64,000 nucleotides of DNA, from positions 275,696 through 339,695 of the forward strand of contig NZ_UYJA01000006.1 in NCBI RefSeq assembly GCF_900618535.1, in the 5' to 3' direction. Position 1 is the stretch's first letter, and the number at the start of each line of letters is the position of its first letter. The DNA comes from Pseudomonas bubulae. Lineage in GTDB: Bacteria; Pseudomonadota; Gammaproteobacteria; Pseudomonadales; Pseudomonadaceae. The position numbers were made by a program, and so were the translations under genes. Below the pieces are notes generated by a model, which was not told where the DNA came from, did not search any database, and was given only the letters and a program-made list of their open reading frames with translations. Below, one piece after another: positions 42,608 to 51,932 of the stretch.

Positions 42608-43789
42608 ATGAAAAACACTTTTGGTTTTACCTGTTATCTCGCCGGGCTCAGCATGCTGGGCTACCTGGCAATGGATATGTACTTACCGGCATTTGGCACG
42701 TTGCGCAGTGAACTGGGGCTTTCAGCCGGTGCGGTGGGCGCGAGCCTGAGCATCTTTCTGGCCGGGTTCGCGATCGGCCAGTTGCTCTGGGGGCCGTTAT
42801 CGGACCGCCTGGGGCGCAAACCGGTGTTGTTGGCGGGGTTGTCGCTGTTTGCCCTGGGGTGCGCGGGCATGTTCTGGGTGCAGGACAGTGTGCTGCTGTT
42901 GAGCCTGCGGTTTATTCAGGCCATCGGCATTTGCGCGGCGGCAGTAACCTGGCAGGCGCTGGTCATCGACCGATACCCGCCTGACCAGGCCAACCGCGTG
43001 TTTGCCGGGATCATGCCGCTGATGGGACTGTCACCGGCACTGGCTCCTTTGCTGGGGGCCGTGGTACTGAGTCACCTGGGCTGGCAAGCGATTTTTGCGG
43101 TATTGCTGGGCCTGGCGGTGTTACTGATCGTACCCACGTTGCTGCTCAAGGAAAAACCCCGTGTGGCGCCAAAGGCAGTTAAAACCGGGGTGAGCTATTG
43201 GCACCTGCTGTGCACGGCTAAATTCAGTGGCAACGTCATGATCTTCGCCGCATGTTCGGCCAGCTTTTTCGCCTGGTTGACGGCCTCACCCTTTATTTTG
43301 GGCGATATGGGTTATAGCCCAAGCGATATCGGTTTGAGCTACGCGCTGCCTACTGTGGCATTTATGGTGGGTGGTTACAGCTGTCGCAGCGCGTTGCAGC
43401 GGATCAGTGGGCGGGCGTTGTTACCCTGGTTGCTGGTGGCTTACTGCGCAAGCATGGTCGGGCTGTATGGGGTTGCGACCCAGACCGTGCCGACGCTGAC
43501 CACCTTGCTGATCCCGTTTTGTTTGATGGCGCTGGTTAACGGTGCGAGTTATCCGATTGTTGTCGCGAGCGCACTGATGCCATTTTCGGAGAACTCAGGC
43601 AAGGCGGCGGGTTTGCAAAATACATTGCAGCTTGGGTTGTGCTTTTTGGGCAGCCTGCTGGTGTCGACCTTTATCAGCCAGCCGCTGCAAATCACGGTTG
43701 AAGTAATGCTGGCTACGGCGCCGCTGGCGGTGCTGGGGTATTTTATTCAGCGACGCAAGGTGAAGGCGCAGGCATTAGTGGCGTCTTGA
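42608..43789 (+). CDS. punC: MFS purine nucleoside transporter PunC (YdhC-like)
   Basis: 393 residues. Strongly like E. coli YdhC/PunC of the Bcr/CflA MFS group: YLAMDMYLPAFGTLRSELG, QLLWGPLSDRLGRKPVLLAG, CSASFFAWLTASPFILGDMG. Twelve helices. ATG 42608 is chosen by comparison with that family; an earlier ATG at 42587 is possible. It is divergent from punR with about 120 bases between. Confidence 0.85.
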   Translation: MKNTFGFTCYLAGLSMLGYLAMDMYLPAFGTLRSELGLSAGAVGASLSIFLAGFAIGQLLWGPLSDRLGRKPVLLAGLSLFALGCAGMFWVQDSVLLLSLRFIQAIGICAAAVTWQALVIDRYPPDQANRVFAGIMPLMGLSPALAPLLGAVVLSHLGWQAIFAVLLGLAVLLIVPTLLLKEKPRVAPKAVKTGVSYWHLLCTAKFSGNVMIFAACSASFFAWLTASPFILGDMGYSPSDIGLSYALPTVAFMVGGYSCRSALQRISGRALLPWLLVAYCASMVGLYGVATQTVPTLTTLLIPFCLMALVNGASYPIVVASALMPFSENSGKAAGLQNTLQLGLCFLGSLLVSTFISQPLQITVEVMLATAPLAVLGYFIQRRKVKAQALVAS

Positions 43790-43825
43790 GGGGCAGGTCG
43801 CCCCGGTGATTTCAGCTCAACGAAA

Positions 43826-43847
43826 GCGCCGGATATCAATCCGGCGC
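43826..43847. terminator. Hairpin after punC
   Basis: GCGCCGGAT / ATCCGGCGC with a 4-base loop; no T-run follows, so it is either a weak terminator or an RNA-stabilising stem. Confidence 0.4.
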
Positions 43848-43985
43848 GTCAGTCAAATCCGGCTATACGCTTGCACCCCCCATTCCAGCTAGGCCATTTG
43901 GACGATGTGCCTGTGACTCACCAGTCCGATTATCGAAGGAAGGTTCTGGACGCCTCGCCGAGGAGGCAGCCAGAGCATCCACGAT

Positions 43986-43993
43986 AATAAAAA
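43986..43993 (+). promoter_or_regulatory. AAnAAnAA motif upstream of the YCF48 gene
   Basis: AATAAAAA, in an ATAATAAAAAGAGG context, upstream of a possible 18-codon leader (44007) and the YCF48-like gene. Such A-rich sequences are bound by Hfq/Crc to repress translation when preferred carbon is present. Confidence 0.5.
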
Positions 43994-44050
43994 GAGGACT
44001 GGCTGCATGAACTCTGCCCAGCAACTGAATCGTGCAGCGAGGCATCGACC

Positions 44051-45028
44051 ATGCGCTCAATAATTGGCTATCTGGTTTGCCTGATCGTCGCTGTCACCAT
44101 CGCGTTTACCTTCTCTCCACGTCATGCCTCCGATGTCGCTTCGGCCCAGTTGCGGCCCGATCGTCTGCAAATCAACGGTATGTTGTATCTGGATAAGCGG
44201 GTGGTAGCCGTCGGCGAGCGCGGCAATATTTTGCTCAGCGACGATCAGGGGGGCTCGTGGCAGCCAGCGACGGTCAAGCCGCAGCGTGATCTGACCCTTA
44301 CCGCACTGGTGGCGCTGCCGGATAAAAGCCTGCTGGCGGTCGGCCATGATGGCTGGATTGTGCGCTCCGAAGATGAAGGCGCCAACTGGTCAGAAGTGCG
44401 CTTCGACGGCGAAATCGCCGAGCCTTTGCTGGGCATCTGGAGTGCCGGCGGCAATCGTGTCCTGGCGTTCGGCAGTTTCGGCAAATTTTACCAGTCCGGG
44501 GATGACGGTCGCACCTGGCAAGCCCAGCCGCTGGAGGTGGATAGCGCTCACCTCAATGGCATGGATGGCGGAACAGACGGTCGCCGCATGGTGGTCGGCG
44601 AGCAAGGGCTGGTGCTGCGCAGCGACGATGCCGGGCACAGCTGGCACAAGCTCGAGCCGTTCTATAACGGCTCGCTGTTTGGTGTGGTACGCCTGAGCCC
44701 CGATCGTTGGGTGACCTATGGCATGCGCGGCCATGTGTTTGTCAGTCAGGACTTCGGCCAGACCTGGGAACCGGTAAAAGTCGGCAATCAATTGCCGCTC
44801 TACGGCCATGTCCTATTGCCCAACGACGGTGGCCTGCTGATTGTCGGTGCTGGCAGCTCGGTAGTACGCCTGGACGGCAAGGGTGAACTGGTCAGCGCTA
44901 CGCGCTTGCCGGGGCTGGGTACTTTGACTTCGGCGGTAATGGTGGGCTCACGGCTGCTGGTAGGCGGCGAGCGCGGTGTGTTCCAGGGGACTGATGGCGG
45001 TGTTGCTGCCCTTGGAGGTGCCCGGTGA
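44051..45028 (+). CDS. YCF48/BNR-repeat protein linked to RND transporter
   Basis: 325 residues: N-terminal membrane anchor or signal (LVCLIVAVTIAFTFS) then about five BNR-type propeller blades (LLSDDQGGSWQPA, IVRSEDEGANWSEV, FYQSGDDGRTWQAQP, VLRSDDAGHSWHKLE, VFVSQDFGQTWEPVK). In steroid, terpene and aromatic degradation clusters a YCF48-like protein accompanies an RND/MMPL permease. Its stop overlaps the next GTG start. Likely periplasmic and involved in uptake or export of hydrophobic substrates. Confidence 0.85.
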   Translation: MRSIIGYLVCLIVAVTIAFTFSPRHASDVASAQLRPDRLQINGMLYLDKRVVAVGERGNILLSDDQGGSWQPATVKPQRDLTLTALVALPDKSLLAVGHDGWIVRSEDEGANWSEVRFDGEIAEPLLGIWSAGGNRVLAFGSFGKFYQSGDDGRTWQAQPLEVDSAHLNGMDGGTDGRRMVVGEQGLVLRSDDAGHSWHKLEPFYNGSLFGVVRLSPDRWVTYGMRGHVFVSQDFGQTWEPVKVGNQLPLYGHVLLPNDGGLLIVGAGSSVVRLDGKGELVSATRLPGLGTLTSAVMVGSRLLVGGERGVFQGTDGGVAALGGAR

Positions 45029-47451
45029 GCAGTGAAAACAGTGTTGTAAATCGCACGGTCGAGCGTATTGCCGACTTGCTGATCGTCTGGCGCAAGAGCC
45101 TGTTGGCGCTGTTTGTATTATTGACCCTGGCCCTGGGTTACAGCGCCACACACACGCAACTGGACCCGGGCTTTAACAAGCAGATCCCGGTGCGCAATGC
45201 CTTTATGGTCAACTTTCTCAACTTCAGCCAGTACTTCACGGGGGCCAACCGTTTTCTGGTCAGTGTGAAGTGGAAAGGCGAAGGCGATATCTATAACCGC
45301 CAGTACCTGGAAACCCTGCGCAAAGTCACGGATGACGTGTTTTTTATCAATGGTGTGAGCCGTGCCAGTGTGACGTCGCTGTTCACCGCCAATGTGCGCT
45401 ATATCGAAATCACCGAGGACGGTTTTTTCGGCGATGTGGTGATGCCACCGCGCTTTACCGGCACGGTCGAAGACTTGTCCCAGGCCCGCAACAACGTCGC
45501 CCGCTCCGGACAGGTCGGGCGTCTGGTGGCCAATGATCTGACCTCGTCGATGGTGCGCGCCGACCTGCAGGACATGAACCCGCAAACCGGCAAATCGGTG
45601 TCCTATGCCGAGGTGGCCCAGCGGCTGGAAGATATCCGTGCCAAGTACAGCAATGATGATATCGAGATCAACATCGTCGGCTTCGCCAAGCTGGTGGGGG
45701 ACGTGGTTGAAGGCCTGACGACGGTCATCGGCTTTTTTGTGATTGCCTTTGTCATCACCGCGTTGATGCTGTGGGTCTATTCACGCTCATGGCGCCTTAC
45801 GGTGGTTGCGCTGGCCGTGGCGCTGCTGCCGGTGGTCTGGCTGTTGGGGTTGCTGCCGTTGCTGGGGCTGGGGATCGATCCGATGTCGATTCTGGTGCCG
45901 TTTCTGATCTTCTCGATCGGCGTCTCCCATGCGGTGCAAATGACCAATGCCTGGAAACAGGATGTACTGGCGGGCAGCTCTGCGGTGCAGGCTGCGCACG
46001 GCGCTTTTTGCAAGATCTTCATCCCGGGTTCGCTGGCGTTGCTGATGAACGCCCTGGGTTTCGGCGTCATCATGCTGATCGACATTCCCATCGTGCATGA
46101 ACTGGGCGTGACCGCATGCATCGGGGTGATGCTGATGATCATCACCAACAAGCTGATGCTGCCGATCATCCTGTCGTATCTCAAGCTTGAGCCGGGGGCG
46201 ATGGCCCAAGGGCTCAAGGTGCAGGGCAAGCACGCGCTGTGGTGGCGGCTGTCGGCGCTGGCCGAGCCAAAACCGGCGCTGGCGGTGTTTGTGGTCAGCC
46301 TGCTGCTGCTCGGTGTCGGTGCCTGGAAGGCCCGGGATCTGGCAGTGGGCGATATCGGCGTGGGTGCGCCGGAGCTGCGCGCCGATTCGCGCTACAACCA
46401 GGACAACCAGAAGATCATCAACAGTTATTCGATTGGCCTGGATGTGATGTCGGTGTTCGTGCAGGTCAAGGGCATCGAAGAAGGTTGCCTGGCGCCGCAA
46501 GTGATGCGCGCCATTGAATCATTCGACTTCCAGATCCGCAGCGTGGCGGGTGTGCAGTCAGTGCAGAGCGTGGCAGGCATGGGTAAAGCCGTGATTGCCG
46601 GCAATAACGAAGGCAACCCGCGCTGGTCGGCGATCCCCGGTTCCGAGCGCGGCCTGAGCCAGGGCTCTCGCGCTTACATGCCGGACGACGGCCTGGTGAC
46701 CGAAGGCTGCCAGCGCATGCAGATCCTGGTGTTCCTCACCGATCACGAAGGGTCGACCGTGAGCCATGTAGTGGACGAAACCCAACGCATCATCGGCGGC
46801 TTGCAAGGGCCAAACGTGGAGTTTCTGCTGGCCGGTGGCAACGTGGGGGTGATGGCGGCGTCCAACGAAGCGGTCAAGCAGGCCGAGGTGGTGATGCTCG
46901 CGGCGCTGTTCGGTTCGGTGGCGCTGTTCTGCTGGCTGACCTTTGGTTCATTGCGCGCGGTGCTGTGCATTCTGGTGCCGCTGGCCATCGTCGCGATCCT
47001 GTGCAACGCCCTGATGGCGACCCTGGGCATCGGCCTGAAAGTCGCGACCCTGCCAGTGATGGCACTGGGTGTGGGGGTGGGAGTCGATTACGGGATCTAT
47101 CTGTACGAGCGGATTGCCCATGAAATGGCTGACGGCAAGGATCTGCGCACGGCGTTCTACCAGGCCATGTGCCAACGGGGTACGGCGGCGGTGTTTACGG
47201 CGCTGACCATGTCCATCGGCGTGTGTACCTGGGCCTTTGCTCCCCTGAAGTTCCAGGCTGATATGGGTGTACTGCTGTCCTTCATGTTTCTCGTCAACGT
47301 GCTCGGCGCAATCTTTTTGCTACCGGCGCTGGCGGCCTGGTTCAATTTGGCACGACCGTTGGTCAAGGTCAAAACCCGCCCGGCGCAAGCGACCGCCGGG
47401 CATTATCCGCTCAAGCCGAGCGTTGCTGCGAAGGACTCTTCAAACCGCTGA
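45025..47451 (+). CDS. RND/MMPL-superfamily transporter
   Basis: 808 residues from a GTG that overlaps the previous stop. Two repeats, each with one helix, a periplasmic domain and about five helices: first helix LFVLLTLALGYSA near 33, helix bundle from ~225 (VVEGLTTVIGFFVIAFVIT), and second half with GVGVGVDYGIYLYERIAHEM, a sequence where RND/MMPL proteins have their proton-relay Asp. Length matches HAE2/MMPL-like members. In sterol and steroid degraders such pumps are thought to move hydrophobic compounds across the envelope. Confidence 0.88.
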   Translation: MSSENSVVNRTVERIADLLIVWRKSLLALFVLLTLALGYSATHTQLDPGFNKQIPVRNAFMVNFLNFSQYFTGANRFLVSVKWKGEGDIYNRQYLETLRKVTDDVFFINGVSRASVTSLFTANVRYIEITEDGFFGDVVMPPRFTGTVEDLSQARNNVARSGQVGRLVANDLTSSMVRADLQDMNPQTGKSVSYAEVAQRLEDIRAKYSNDDIEINIVGFAKLVGDVVEGLTTVIGFFVIAFVITALMLWVYSRSWRLTVVALAVALLPVVWLLGLLPLLGLGIDPMSILVPFLIFSIGVSHAVQMTNAWKQDVLAGSSAVQAAHGAFCKIFIPGSLALLMNALGFGVIMLIDIPIVHELGVTACIGVMLMIITNKLMLPIILSYLKLEPGAMAQGLKVQGKHALWWRLSALAEPKPALAVFVVSLLLLGVGAWKARDLAVGDIGVGAPELRADSRYNQDNQKIINSYSIGLDVMSVFVQVKGIEEGCLAPQVMRAIESFDFQIRSVAGVQSVQSVAGMGKAVIAGNNEGNPRWSAIPGSERGLSQGSRAYMPDDGLVTEGCQRMQILVFLTDHEGSTVSHVVDETQRIIGGLQGPNVEFLLAGGNVGVMAASNEAVKQAEVVMLAALFGSVALFCWLTFGSLRAVLCILVPLAIVAILCNALMATLGIGLKVATLPVMALGVGVGVDYGIYLYERIAHEMADGKDLRTAFYQAMCQRGTAAVFTALTMSIGVCTWAFAPLKFQADMGVLLSFMFLVNVLGAIFLLPALAAWFNLARPLVKVKTRPAQATAGHYPLKPSVAAKDSSNR

Positions 47452-47553
47452 AGCAGACAGCTTGCCGGGCTTGTATGACGGCAGGCATACAGACACACTG
47501 AGTCGCTTTTGCACAGCTTTACGGATGTGGTGCAAAGGTTAGCCGCTAGTCAT

Positions 47554-47567
47554 AAGAACAATAAAAA
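47554..47567 (+). promoter_or_regulatory. Repeated AAnAAnAA motif before the LuxR gene
   Basis: AAGAACAATAAAAA contains three overlapping AAnAAnAA frames (AAGAACAA, AACAATAA, AATAAAAA), 10 bases before the LuxR start; a Hfq/Crc-type target. Confidence 0.55.
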
Positions 47568-47576
47568 GGGCCGGTC

Positions 47577-48851
47577 ATGAACCTGGCCCGAAGCGAGGAT
47601 AAGTCCGTGGATACAGTGACCTTGAATCACCAGACCCTGGCCGGTCTGGGGCTTGAACTGGCCGATTACGATCAGATGGTCGGCAGCTTTTATGACGGTG
47701 CCCTGGACCCCAAAATAATGGGTCGTACCTTGTGTACCGTGCGTGGCATGTTCCGGGCCAACTACGCCACCCTGATCCTGCGAGTGCCCGATCAGCCCGA
47801 TCTGGGCTTGATGATCGTTGCCGGAGATATCGAAGGCGAGGGCGAGCTGACCTATCAAACCTATCCGCAAACCAATACCCCCTTTGTCGGGCAGGCGCTG
47901 GACCAGGTATTTACCGTCGAAGACCTGATGAGCGAGAGCGAGTGGGTGCAGTCGGCCTATTTCAAGGCCTACTGCGGTCCGCAGAATGTCTATCACGTGA
48001 TGGGCGCCGACATTTCCACGCCCGATGGCGGCAAGCTGCGGTTTCGCATCACCCGGCCAAAGTCTTCCCCGGCTTTCTCCAGTGCCGAGCGTGCCCTGTG
48101 CAGCAGTTTTCTGCCGCATTTGCGCCGCGCCCTGCATCTGCACAACCTGCTCGATCGCAGCGAGTCCATGAGCGAGTTGTACGCCCAGGCCATCAGCCGC
48201 CTGTCGGTGGCGACCATCGTGCTCGACGAAACCGGCAAGGTTCTGCGCCTCAACCCGGTGGCCGAAGAAATCCTCAAGAACGCTGATGGACTCAAGTTGG
48301 TGGGGGGCAGGCTGGAAGCCACTTACCCCAGCGACAACCGCGAGCTGCAACGCCTGGTCAAGCACGCTTTCAGCCAGGAAGTGCGTGAGGGCGGGGCGAC
48401 AGCCGATGCGATGTCCGTGACCCGACCTTCGGGTCAGGTCAGCCTGGGGCTGGTGGTCGAGGCCATTCCGTCGCTGGAGTGGGCCGAAGGCAAGAGCAAG
48501 CCGGCGGCAGTGATCTATATCCGCGACTCGGTAGGCAAATCGCTGGCCAGTGAAGTGGTGACCAAACAACTGTTCAACCTGACCAAGGCCGAGACGGCGC
48601 TGGCGATGGAACTGGCCAACGGCTTGTCCCTGGAGGAAGCGGCGGAAAACCTGAATATCCGGCGCAACACCGCGCGGGCGCATTTGCGTTCGATCTTCTC
48701 CAAGACCGGTGTGCGCCGCCAGACCGAGCTGGTGAGGATTTTGCTGAACAGCGTGGTCGCGTTGGGAAAGCCCAAGTGCGCCTTGCGAGCGGCTGAGTCC
48801 GTGGTGGTGCCGGCGCCACAACTGGCGCGTCCGGTTCGTAAAAGCGCTTAA
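47577..48851 (+). CDS. LuxR-type regulator of the steroid cluster (TeiR-like)
   Basis: 424 residues. The C-terminal LuxR helix-turn-helix (LTKAETALAMELANGLSLEE, AAENLNIRRNTARAHLRSIF) is preceded by a large sensor portion with a PAS-like region near 205-300 (TIVLDETGKVLRLNPVAEEI). Size and layout resemble TeiR-type regulators of steroid degradation in other proteobacteria. Placed between the YCF48/RND genes and the 3-alpha-HSD gene, it likely controls the cluster; the ligand is not shown by the sequence. Confidence 0.75.
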   Translation: MNLARSEDKSVDTVTLNHQTLAGLGLELADYDQMVGSFYDGALDPKIMGRTLCTVRGMFRANYATLILRVPDQPDLGLMIVAGDIEGEGELTYQTYPQTNTPFVGQALDQVFTVEDLMSESEWVQSAYFKAYCGPQNVYHVMGADISTPDGGKLRFRITRPKSSPAFSSAERALCSSFLPHLRRALHLHNLLDRSESMSELYAQAISRLSVATIVLDETGKVLRLNPVAEEILKNADGLKLVGGRLEATYPSDNRELQRLVKHAFSQEVREGGATADAMSVTRPSGQVSLGLVVEAIPSLEWAEGKSKPAAVIYIRDSVGKSLASEVVTKQLFNLTKAETALAMELANGLSLEEAAENLNIRRNTARAHLRSIFSKTGVRRQTELVRILLNSVVALGKPKCALRAAESVVVPAPQLARPVRKSA

Positions 48852-48941
48852 GGATTTTATGCCCGCCGGCGAGGGTGTTTGCGCCACCGCCGGTTTTTCG
48901 TCAGCCAGGCCGCCTGCGCCTGCATCATCAAGGAAAGTCTT

Positions 48942-49709
48942 ATGCCAGTTACTGCTGTCAGCGGTTCCGCTTCCGGGATCGGCGCCGCCGTGTGCGCGCA
49001 ATTACGAGCTGCGGGCCACCGGATAATCGGAATTGACCGTGGCAATGCCGAAGTGGTCGCTGACCTTTCGACCCGTGCCGGGCGCCAGGCGGCAGTGGCG
49101 CAGGTGCTTGAGCAATGCGGCGGGGTGCTCGACGGGCTGGTGTGCTGCGCCGGGATCGGGGTGACCGCACCTTCCAGCGGCATCGTGCTGGCGGTTAACT
49201 ACTTTGGCGTCAGTGAACTGCTTGATGGCCTGGCCGATGCGCTGGCCAAGGGGGAGAACCCGGCTGCACTGGTGATCGGTTCAGTGGCGGCCACCCATTC
49301 GGGTGCCGAGCAGGAACCAATGGTTGCCGCGATGCTCGCCGGTGACGAGGCGAAGGCGTTGGAACTGGCCAATGCCCTGGGTCAGACGCACCAGGCCTAT
49401 GCCGGTTCCAAGTATGCGGTGACCTGTGCCGCGCGGCGCAAGGCGGTGCAATGGGCCCCGCAAGGTATCCGTTTGAACGTGGTTGCACCGGGCGCGGTGG
49501 AAACTCCGCTGCATCAGGCGGCCAAGGACGATGCGCGGTTTGGCAAGGCCGTACGTGAGTTTGTCGCACCACTGGGGCGCTCGGGCACTCCTGAAGAACT
49601 GGCCCGGGTTGTGGCTTTTGTGCAATCGGCGCAGGCCAGTTTCATGACCGGCAGCGTAGTGTTTGTCGACGGCGGCATGGACGCAATGGTGCGTACACAG
49701 CGTTTCTGA
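48942..49709 (+). CDS. 3-alpha-hydroxysteroid dehydrogenase-like SDR
   Basis: 255 residues from ATG 48942. Short-chain dehydrogenase with an NAD-binding G-SASGIG motif, NYFG in place of the usual N-A-G second block position, and the catalytic YAGSK (Tyr/Lys) near 153-157. It closely resembles Comamonas 3-alpha-HSD (HsdA): IIGIDRGNAEVVADLS near the start and DGGMDAMVRTQRF at the end. Such enzymes oxidise 3-alpha-hydroxy groups of bile acids or androgens reversibly. The first gene of a pair with another SDR 16 bases on. Confidence 0.85.
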   Translation: MPVTAVSGSASGIGAAVCAQLRAAGHRIIGIDRGNAEVVADLSTRAGRQAAVAQVLEQCGGVLDGLVCCAGIGVTAPSSGIVLAVNYFGVSELLDGLADALAKGENPAALVIGSVAATHSGAEQEPMVAAMLAGDEAKALELANALGQTHQAYAGSKYAVTCAARRKAVQWAPQGIRLNVVAPGAVETPLHQAAKDDARFGKAVREFVAPLGRSGTPEELARVVAFVQSAQASFMTGSVVFVDGGMDAMVRTQRF

Positions 49710-49725
49710 CCGCTAAGGGGCTTTT

Positions 49726-50559
49726 ATGAACAAAGTGGCATTTATTACCGGCGCCAGTCGCGGCATTGGTCGTGCAACCGCGCTGGCCTTTGCCCGTGCA
49801 GGTTTTGATCTGGCCATCAGTGCGCGCAGCCTGGACGAAGGTCAAAGCCATGCCCACGGCTTGCGCAACCCGGATGGCACGCCGCTGCCCGGCAGTTTGA
49901 ATGCCACCGCAGCGGCAATCCGTGAGCTGGGACGCAAGGCGCTGGTGGTGCCCATGGACCTGCTCGACAGTGAGTCGGTACTGGCCGCCAGCCAGGCTGT
50001 GTTTACCGAATATGGCCGGGTGGATGTACTGGTCAACAATGCCATCTACCAGGGCAGCGATCTGAATGTACCTTTTATGCAGTTGCAGCCCGAGACCCTG
50101 GAGCGAGTCTTTCAGGGCTATGTGATGACACCGTTCTTGCTGACCCGGGCGGTGGTCAGCCAGATGCTCGAGCAGGGCGGCGGTGTGGTGATCAACGTCA
50201 CCTCCGGTGCTGGAGAAACCGATCCGCCGGTGGCAGCGGGCAAGGGCGGCTGGGGTTACGCCTATGGTGCGGGCAAGGCGGCAGTGTCGAGGCTGTCGGG
50301 CATATTGTCGGTGGAACTGGGGGAGCAGGGGATTCGTGCCTACACCCTCAACCCGGGTGTGGTGACCACTGACGCATTGCGCGCCACCATTGGTGACAAA
50401 GGCGTCATTGCCCTGCGTGCAGGCTCTGCGCCGCCAGAGGTACCAGCAGCGGTGATGCTGTGGCTGGCCACCCATGAAGGGGCGGTTGATCACCAGCGCA
50501 AGACCATCCACTGCCAGCCGTTTGCCCGTGAACACGGGATTGTCGAGGATTGGCGCTAA
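49726..50559 (+). CDS. SDR-family oxidoreductase
   Basis: 277 residues. TGASRGIG near residue 9 binds NAD(P), LVNNAIYQG carries the N-N-A motif and YAYGAGKAAVSRLSG the catalytic Tyr and Lys. A longer insertion between the first two beta strands (DGTPLPGSLNATAAAIRELG) is typical of larger SDRs acting on CoA or steroid side-chain substrates. Role in the cluster probable, substrate unknown. Followed by a repeat and the KshA-like gene. Confidence 0.85.
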   Translation: MNKVAFITGASRGIGRATALAFARAGFDLAISARSLDEGQSHAHGLRNPDGTPLPGSLNATAAAIRELGRKALVVPMDLLDSESVLAASQAVFTEYGRVDVLVNNAIYQGSDLNVPFMQLQPETLERVFQGYVMTPFLLTRAVVSQMLEQGGGVVINVTSGAGETDPPVAAGKGGWGYAYGAGKAAVSRLSGILSVELGEQGIRAYTLNPGVVTTDALRATIGDKGVIALRAGSAPPEVPAAVMLWLATHEGAVDHQRKTIHCQPFAREHGIVEDWR

Positions 50560-50564
50560 GCGCT

Positions 50565-50671
50565 CCCTCACCCTGTCCCTCTCCCAGGGGGAGAGGGGGC
50601 TGACCGCACGCGGCCCAAAGATCACCGCTAACCAGCTCCCTCTCCCTGCGGGAGAGGGTTGGGGTGAGGGC
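50565..50671. repeat. Intergenic inverted repeats of the CCCTCTCCC type
   Basis: Two hairpins (CCCTCTCCC-AGG-GGGAGAGGG and CCCTCTCCCTGCGGGAGAGGG) about 60 bases apart, flanked by CCTCACCCT / GGGTGAGGG pieces. A dispersed extragenic palindrome common in Pseudomonas and related genomes. Confidence 0.65.
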
Positions 50672-50757
50672 AGCCCCTCTAGTCCATCTGAACGATGAGC
50701 CCACCCCGAACCTCGGTGAAGATCATCGGGTAAAGCGCCCTGGCCCTTAACCTGAGG

Positions 50758-50767
50758 AATAATAAAA
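50758..50767 (+). promoter_or_regulatory. AAnAAnAA motif at the KshA-like start
   Basis: AATAATAAAA runs straight into the ATG at 50768, so Hfq/Crc binding would mask the start. Confidence 0.6.
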
Positions 50768-51805
50768 ATGACTAAACTCGCACACATCCACGTCGAGAAT
50801 GCTTTGTCGCCCCGCTATGGTCGCGGCTGGCATTGCCTGGGCGAGGCAGACGAGTACCGTGATGGCAAGCTGCATACCCTGAATGTGTTCGGCTCGCGAC
50901 TGCTGGCATTTGCCACGTCAAAGGGCGAGATCAGTGTGCTCGACGCCCATTGCCCGCATATGGGCGCCGACCTGTCCCAGGGCACTATCGAAAACGACCG
51001 TGTGGTCTGCCCCTTTCACCACTGGCAGTACGAAGCCAGCGGCAAGTGTGTCGAGATCCCTTACTGCAAGCGCATTCCGCCCAAGGCCAAAACCCGTGCC
51101 TGGCAGACCTGCGAGGTCAACAATCTGCTGTTTGTGTGGAACAACCCTGAAGGCAAGCCGCCCGCCGAAGATGTGGTGATCCCCCATCTACCTGAGCTGG
51201 ACAGCGATGAGTGGCTGCACAGCTGGCATATGGACAAGCTGATCATCGACACCAACCCGCGCGAGCTGGTCGACAACCTGGTGGACGCCCAGCATTTCGG
51301 TCCGGTACATGGCACGCCGACCAAGTACTTCCACAATGTGTTCGAGGGGCATATTGCTCAGCAGATCTTCCATGGCGACTCCGAGCGGCTGGGCGGTGAC
51401 CTGGTGGCCGAGTCGGCCTATTACGGCCCCGCGACGCACCTGACACGCATGAGCGCGGTGTTTGAAGGGCTGGAAATAAAGTCCATCCTGCTCAATTGCC
51501 ACGTGCCGATCGGCCCCAACAGCTTTGAACTGCGTTTTGGCTGCATGGTGAAAAAAGTGCCGGGCTGGACCCATGAACAGAACGAAGCGCTGGCCGTGGA
51601 TTATGTGCAGCGTAACCGCGACTCGTTCTATCAGGACGTTGATATCTGGACGCACAAGGTGCGCATCAACAACCCGGTGCTGGCCGAGGGCGATGGTCCG
51701 GTCTATCAGCTACGCGAGTGGTACCAACAGTTTTTCACCGACGAAGAGGGCGTGCCGGCAAGCATGGCCGAGCGTCGTGAAATCACCACGGTGGATAACC
51801 GCTGA
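50768..51805 (+). CDS. KshA-like Rieske oxygenase (3-ketosteroid 9-alpha-hydroxylase)
   Basis: 345 residues. Rieske iron-sulfur site C-P-H, 16 residues, C-P-F-H (CPHMGADLS ... VVCPFHHW) near residues 60-85. Mononuclear iron ligands in NLVDAQHFGPVH: Asp, His, His as D-x2-H-x4-H. The C-terminus GPVYQLREWYQQFFTDEE resembles KshA. KshA needs the reductase KshB, not present in this window. Opens ring B of 3-ketosteroids by 9-alpha-hydroxylation; the 3-alpha-HSD, SDR and RND neighbours support it. Confidence 0.85.
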   Translation: MTKLAHIHVENALSPRYGRGWHCLGEADEYRDGKLHTLNVFGSRLLAFATSKGEISVLDAHCPHMGADLSQGTIENDRVVCPFHHWQYEASGKCVEIPYCKRIPPKAKTRAWQTCEVNNLLFVWNNPEGKPPAEDVVIPHLPELDSDEWLHSWHMDKLIIDTNPRELVDNLVDAQHFGPVHGTPTKYFHNVFEGHIAQQIFHGDSERLGGDLVAESAYYGPATHLTRMSAVFEGLEIKSILLNCHVPIGPNSFELRFGCMVKKVPGWTHEQNEALAVDYVQRNRDSFYQDVDIWTHKVRINNPVLAEGDGPVYQLREWYQQFFTDEEGVPASMAERREITTVDNR

Positions 51806-51932
51806 TTGATTGCCTGAGCCACGGGCCGCGCCGCTGGCGCTGCCTGTCCAGCGGCAAGTTACTGCTGGCTTTTTGATCCGTGCTGCTTAAGATGGCCGTC
51901 ATCGATACGTCATCGGGCATGGAACAGGGCCA

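Noticed and set aside
44007..44063. 18-codon leader peptide before the YCF48 gene
   Set aside because: Start and ribosome site exist, but no regulatory codons or attenuator hairpin are visible.
47550..49001. 483-codon minus-strand frame over the LuxR gene
   Set aside because: Shadow in a GC-rich gene; the LuxR protein is supported by its helix-turn-helix and context.
49642..50787. Long minus-strand frame over the second SDR gene
   Set aside because: It mirrors a GC-rich gene, has no family-like sequence, and the plus-strand SDR is clear.
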